A stretch of DNA of 26,151 nucleotides from the NCBI GenBank assembly GCA_041666525.1, contig JBAYGT010000021.1, positions 1-26,151 of the forward strand, written 5' to 3'. The notes under the pieces are model-generated. The model made no database searches, was not told the DNA's origin, and was given only the letters and a program-made list of their open reading frames with translations. Numbering within the stretch: the first letter of the stretch is position 1; the number at the start of each line of letters is the position of its first letter. The translations under genes were made by a program, and so were the position numbers. The stretch is from JBAXTZ01 sp041666525 (GTDB lineage Bacteria > Bacillota > Negativicutes > JBAXTZ01). Positions 23,169-26,151 of this stretch are shown piece by piece.

Positions 23169-23203
23169 GATACAGTTAGTTTTGCATAGCCAACTACTGT
23201 ATC
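23169..23203. promoter_or_regulatory. inverted repeat in the divergent control region (candidate operator)
   Basis: GATACAGT-T-AGTT (23169-23181) pairs with AACTACTGTATC (23192-23203): twelve pairs with a single-base bulge. It lies between the minus-strand xis-primase unit and the plus-strand unknown gene. Three TGGCA/TGCCA copies (23210, 23229, 23257) follow it, the same word as in the 20.0-20.3 kb cluster. No phage-type repressor gene is seen in the window. Confidence 0.5.
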
Positions 23204-23402
23204 GACTAGTGGCAGCTTTTCGTTAAGTTGGCAATGACTTTTCCATCAGAGAATCGTGCCAAAATTGCGTTCTAGTCTTAATGACGCATGTATTTGCATT
23301 TTATTCTCGATCACCTCTTTTTTTTTTTGTTCTTTCATATATAATTATACGTAGCTTTTATAGGTTTTATTGTATGATTTACGTATGACGGAGAGTGATA
23401 AT

Positions 23403-24488
23403 ATGCTTAATCCGAAGTTAAAATGGAAGAAATGGCCCAAAGCGAAATATGCCGAATTCGCTCTGGGAAAAAAATCTTTTTCGTCAGGCTATATCATGCT
23501 GGGCGCGGCTGTTGAGTATGACCCCACCCATTATGTCGATATAAGCAACGAATTCATTTACACGACTTATTTTGACGGCGTAATCCCGGAAGAACCAGCA
23601 ACGCCTTGGCTCAGCACAGGTACACGTAAAATTACTTCCACCCGGCAAATACAGCAGAAGCAGTTTCTTCCGGCCAACATCATTGCTGCTTTCAATCTCA
23701 GCCCTAACTCGGACTACTCATTGTCCGATGTATTTTCATCACTCAATCCCGAAAGTAAATCCGACATCATAAAGTGGGTAAATCACTTCGGTCTGATGGT
23801 TGATAGTAAAGTCCGCTCGACGCAAGGGCTTGCATATGAAATTAAGCTATTTCAATTCGTCGGCTGGGCGCTCAGTTTCCAGACGAGCGCACCGAAACAA
23901 AGTGAAATCAACAAGTATTTTTACGATTTAATCCAGTTTATTAATGACGATCTGTTTGTTCCTGCTTCAATCAAAAACAGTCTGTCCCGGCAAATACCCG
24001 ACAAGCGTGAGATTTACTTCTGGAATATCGCAGCATCTGCCACGGCGGATAACAACCAGCACCCGCTTTATTTCGTTCATGCAGAAAAGAACAGCCGGTC
24101 GTCTATGGCAATATTATTCGGGAAATACCTCCGCAGATTAAAAGAAGTGAACGGCTGCTTCGTCTATACGAAATACTCCGATGCTGATCTGTCGGTATTC
24201 CTAAATGTTGTTTTCGGGCACTATTTTACCGGGATGACTTTTGAATATGCTCATATCGGAAGGGCGATGTTCAATCTCGATATCAAACTGCACTCGCTTA
24301 TCAGCCTGTTGTACTTCGACCTGCTGACGAAATATGTCTACACCTTATCATCAGGCAGAGTATGCGCAGCACCCGGATGCAACAGACCGATATTAGGTAA
24401 AAAACTTGGGGCGATATATTGCTCCCGGCACTGCGCTCAAAAAACGGCAGCGATGAACTACAGGAGGCGACAGAAGGAAAAAAAGTAA
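23403..24488 (+). CDS. protein of unknown function with C-terminal four-cysteine zinc-binding motif
   Basis: A 361-residue soluble protein I do not recognise. The first 315 residues show no motif I can name; they hold many aromatic residues and no membrane helix. The end carries C321-x4-C326-x13-C340-x3-C344 followed by a basic tail (NYRRRQKEKK), similar in layout to the CGNR zinc finger of DNA-binding ABATE-type proteins. I chose the ATG at 23403 because GGAG (23390-23393) lies nine bases upstream; in-frame TTG (23370) and ATG (23385) starts lack one. A TATAAT at 23340-23345 may be its -10. Its divergent position in the element suggests a regulator or an accessory (cargo) gene; neither is proven. 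Confidence 0.72.
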   Translation: MLNPKLKWKKWPKAKYAEFALGKKSFSSGYIMLGAAVEYDPTHYVDISNEFIYTTYFDGVIPEEPATPWLSTGTRKITSTRQIQQKQFLPANIIAAFNLSPNSDYSLSDVFSSLNPESKSDIIKWVNHFGLMVDSKVRSTQGLAYEIKLFQFVGWALSFQTSAPKQSEINKYFYDLIQFINDDLFVPASIKNSLSRQIPDKREIYFWNIAASATADNNQHPLYFVHAEKNSRSSMAILFGKYLRRLKEVNGCFVYTKYSDADLSVFLNVVFGHYFTGMTFEYAHIGRAMFNLDIKLHSLISLLYFDLLTKYVYTLSSGRVCAAPGCNRPILGKKLGAIYCSRHCAQKTAAMNYRRRQKEKK

Positions 24489-24490
24489 GA

Positions 24491-24519
24491 CCGTCTGCAA
24501 AACGCAGCGGCCCATTTTT
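24491..24519 (+). terminator. intrinsic terminator after the unknown gene
   Basis: CCG-T-CTGC (24491-24498) pairs with GCAG-CGG (24504-24510) around five bases, with one bulged T, followed by CCCA and five T. It lies a few bases after the unknown gene's stop codon. Confidence 0.65.
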
Positions 24520-24550
24520 ATGTTCAGTTATTCAGTTTATGCCGATATAC

Positions 24551-24577
24551 GTGACATTCCGGCTACCTGCGTATAAT
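24551..24577 (+). promoter_or_regulatory. possible promoter of the terminase-like gene
   Basis: GTGACA (24551-24556), a short 15-base spacer and TATAAT (24572-24577) lie about 35 bases before the next gene. The ten-base word TATAATTATA here also occurs at 23340-23349 before the unknown gene, so the two may share control. Confidence 0.4.
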
Positions 24578-24611
24578 TATATTAAGAACAAATTCCGGAG
24601 ATGATGCCAAC

Positions 24612-25226
24612 ATGAATGAACACAATAATCCAGATGCCATCGACGAAAGCTCATTAATTGCCGTTGATAATCCCTTGCTAGCCACAACGAACCCACCAGC
24701 TCACGAGCACCTAAGCCCATTGCAACTGCGAGCCGTCTACCTGTTGGTGACCGGCACCCCACACTCCAAGATTGCACGCGAGTTGGACATTGATCGAAGT
24801 ACAGTTTCGCGGTGGTTGAAAACTGATCCGCATTTTCTAGCCGAATACAACAAAATAGTCAACGAGATAAGAAGTTCGTCAATTACCCGACTAGAAAATT
24901 TGCTTTACGACTCGATAGGCGTACTGGAGAACGAAGTTTCCAAAGGTAGTCTGAAAGCGGCGCTGGCGGTCATCAACTTGCTGTCGAACAACAAGCTGCA
25001 ACAAAAAAACCTGCCGACTGAAGAAGCTAATGTCTTCAGAGGACAGGTCGAGTCTGTTGCCCGGGAAACGGTTTACCGAGATCCCTTTACCGATGAAATT
25101 TGTGATGAACGATTTATTCAAGCTATGCAGGGTGCCGATGCACGCGATGCTTATTGGCGGGGTATTAGTGAATTGGGACTTGATGCTGATCGGCGGGTTG
25201 GGGAGATTATGTTTGGGAAAAATTAG
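24612..25226 (+). CDS. small-terminase-like helix-turn-helix protein
   Basis: A 204-residue protein whose N-terminal third is a clear HTH: LSPLQLRAVYLLVTGTPHSK then IARELDIDRSTVSRWLK (about 36-75). It is followed by a helical segment (about 80-130) and a charged C-terminus. This is the layout of many phage small terminase subunits, which recognise packaging sites; a plain HTH regulator is the alternative. No large terminase follows, as in packaging-hijacking satellites. A GGAG lies about 11 bases before the ATG, a little far. It is separated from the unknown gene by a terminator and has its own possible promoter. Confidence 0.62.
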   Translation: MNEHNNPDAIDESSLIAVDNPLLATTNPPAHEHLSPLQLRAVYLLVTGTPHSKIARELDIDRSTVSRWLKTDPHFLAEYNKIVNEIRSSSITRLENLLYDSIGVLENEVSKGSLKAALAVINLLSNNKLQQKNLPTEEANVFRGQVESVARETVYRDPFTDEICDERFIQAMQGADARDAYWRGISELGLDADRRVGEIMFGKN

Positions 25227-25460
25227 TGTTGCGGACTTATCCAGCTCGGATTTTTATTATTCATAGTCTGTAAAGACTTCACCAATTACAGCGAATTCGC
25301 CGCCCTCGGCGGCAGGTACATTGATTCAGCGCTCAACTCGCCGAAAGGTAAGCTGCTGGGAAAATAAATAGCTACACCAGCAAAACGCCATCCAAACGAT
25401 TAATTTCGTCCAGACGGCGTTTTTTGTAGAACTTGCTTAAATGTCGGAAGAAAACGATAC
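25227..25460. other. intergenic region with a terminator and a possible gene remnant
   Basis: No complete gene is present. A plus-strand frame with protein-like composition but no start runs to a TAA at 25365-25367 (DFTNYSEFAALGGRYIDSAL and nine further residues from 25275). A 6-bp GC hairpin (25299-25313) lies inside it. The right end of the integrated element may fall here. Confidence 0.4.
25382..25425. terminator. near-symmetrical intrinsic terminator between convergent genes
   Basis: AAAACGCC (25382-25389) pairs with GGCGTTTT (25416-25423), with an inner ACGA/TCGT helix (25396-25399 with 25406-25409). The plus-strand T run is six long. In the minus direction the stem ends in TTTT, so it could also serve the RTX gene. 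Confidence 0.75.
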
Positions 25461-26151
25461 TTATTTTTTCTCAGTCCAAAACTGATTGAGTACCGTTTGT
25501 GTCTCGTTAGGTGCGGAATTAATCAACTCGTTCCAGGACATTCCCTTTTCCGCCTGTAACTGCGCCATCGTCTGAATAAGACTGTTTACCTGCCCCGCCA
25601 GCAGTTGCCTGCCATTACCGGACTGGATTGTTTCTACCTTGTTACCGTCACTCTTGTACCAATCCTTGACCGTTACCTGATCGGTAGCGCCCGCTGTCGA
25701 TAACACTAAATCGTCATTAAGCCTGTTCATCATCAATTGTAAATCAGTTGCACCAAACGCCGCCGTATCATTGCCGCCGGTATCGGAAATAACATCTTGC
25801 CCGTCACCAACCGCAAACCGGTAAACGTCATTCCCGGTTCCGCCGGAAAGCGTGTCGTTACCTTTACCACCAATCAGTAAATCGTTGCCAATACCGGCAA
25901 GATTGTCTGCACCGTCGGTTCCGGCAATGCGATTAAGATAATTAGCGGCAATGTAGGTTTTGTCCAGCGCGCTGCCGTCGGCAAACACCAACCGTTCAAT
26001 CTGTGCACCGGTGTCGATGAAATGTTTTTTGACCGTTATGCTGTCTTCCGTCCCTTTGATTGTGATCAGCAAATCACCGTTGGCTTGCCGCACAAATTCC
26101 AAATCAGCTTTCGTTATTCCGGCGCCGAATTTTATGACATCATCCGTAACT
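25461..26151 (-). CDS. RTX (haemolysin-type calcium-binding) protein, 3' part
   Basis: The frame is open to the window edge (it continues upstream of the TTG at 26102 as VTDDVIKFGAGITKADLEF), so the gene is cut and about 229 C-terminal residues are seen. Calcium-binding nonapeptide repeats are clear: NRIAGTDGADNLAGIGND, LLIGGKGNDTLSGGTGNDVY and VGDGQDVISDTGGNDTAAFG. They are flanked by haemolysin-related units (LVLSTAGATDQVTVKDWYK and the parallel DLLITIKGTEDSITVKKHF). The C-terminus (about 60 residues, no cysteine) should hold the type I secretion signal. RTX proteins fold on calcium outside the cell. The full function, N-terminal domains and secretion genes are outside the window. Confidence 0.88.
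   Translation of the reverse strand, partial: VTDDVIKFGAGITKADLEFVRQANGDLLITIKGTEDSITVKKHFIDTGAQIERLVFADGSALDKTYIAANYLNRIAGTDGADNLAGIGNDLLIGGKGNDTLSGGTGNDVYRFAVGDGQDVISDTGGNDTAAFGATDLQLMMNRLNDDLVLSTAGATDQVTVKDWYKSDGNKVETIQSGNGRQLLAGQVNSLIQTMAQLQAEKGMSWNELINSAPNETQTVLNQFWTEKK

Noticed and set aside
25030..25266. A 78-aa plus-strand open frame
   Set aside because: It overlaps the terminase-like gene in another frame, has no ribosome site and no recognisable domain.

Overview
The window looks like a chromosomal segment of a low-to-medium GC Firmicutes-type bacterium. An RTX (type I-secreted) protein at the right edge fits a diderm Firmicute such as the Negativicutes. That placement is an inference from gene content, not a sequence match. 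Most genes lie on the minus strand, with clear Shine-Dalgarno sites and frequent GTG/TTG starts.

Region 1 (1-1440) has no convincing protein gene except a possible 60-base gene end at the left edge. Its minus strand carries a consensus promoter (TTGACA-17-TAAACT, 1347-1319), about 1.15 kb of hairpin-rich purine-biased sequence with no recognisable ORF, and a rho-independent terminator (168-131). I read this as one large structured non-coding RNA of about 1.18 kb, the most interesting object in the window. It diverges from trxB (1474-2391, +).

Region 2 (2393-18250) is a housekeeping block on the minus strand. In transcription order the units are: (a) divergent polysaccharide deacetylase; (b) a DnaJ/CbpA-type co-chaperone and clpB, from a strong promoter to a terminator; (c) a probable operon of a DUF4870 membrane protein, a double-domain polyphosphate:AMP phosphotransferase, a class B penicillin-binding protein with a PASTA domain, and a HIT hydrolase; (d) rpsO, with its own promoter and terminator; (e) pnp, with a leader hairpin and a terminator; (f) gamma-carbonic anhydrase-like protein, ndk, PduO-type cobalamin adenosyltransferase and an EF-G paralogue, ending at a 12-bp-stem terminator; (g) a stand-alone lasso-peptide-B2-like transglutaminase-fold protein starting at that terminator.

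Region 3 (about 18.3 kb to at least 25.2 kb) is an integrated element: tyrosine integrase, an intergenic region with twelve TGGCA/TGCCA copies in helically phased clusters (candidate origin), a CHC2-like/TOPRIM/DUF3987 primase-helicase, an excisionase-like HTH protein, then two divergent plus-strand genes: an unknown protein with a C-terminal four-cysteine motif, and a small-terminase-like HTH protein. No large terminase, capsid or tail gene is visible. The int-ori-pri-xis-terS layout resembles phage-inducible chromosomal islands (phage satellites). A near-symmetrical terminator (25382-25425) separates it from the 3' part of an RTX calcium-binding protein gene cut by the right edge.

No rRNA gene, tRNA gene, CRISPR array or complete insertion sequence was recognised.
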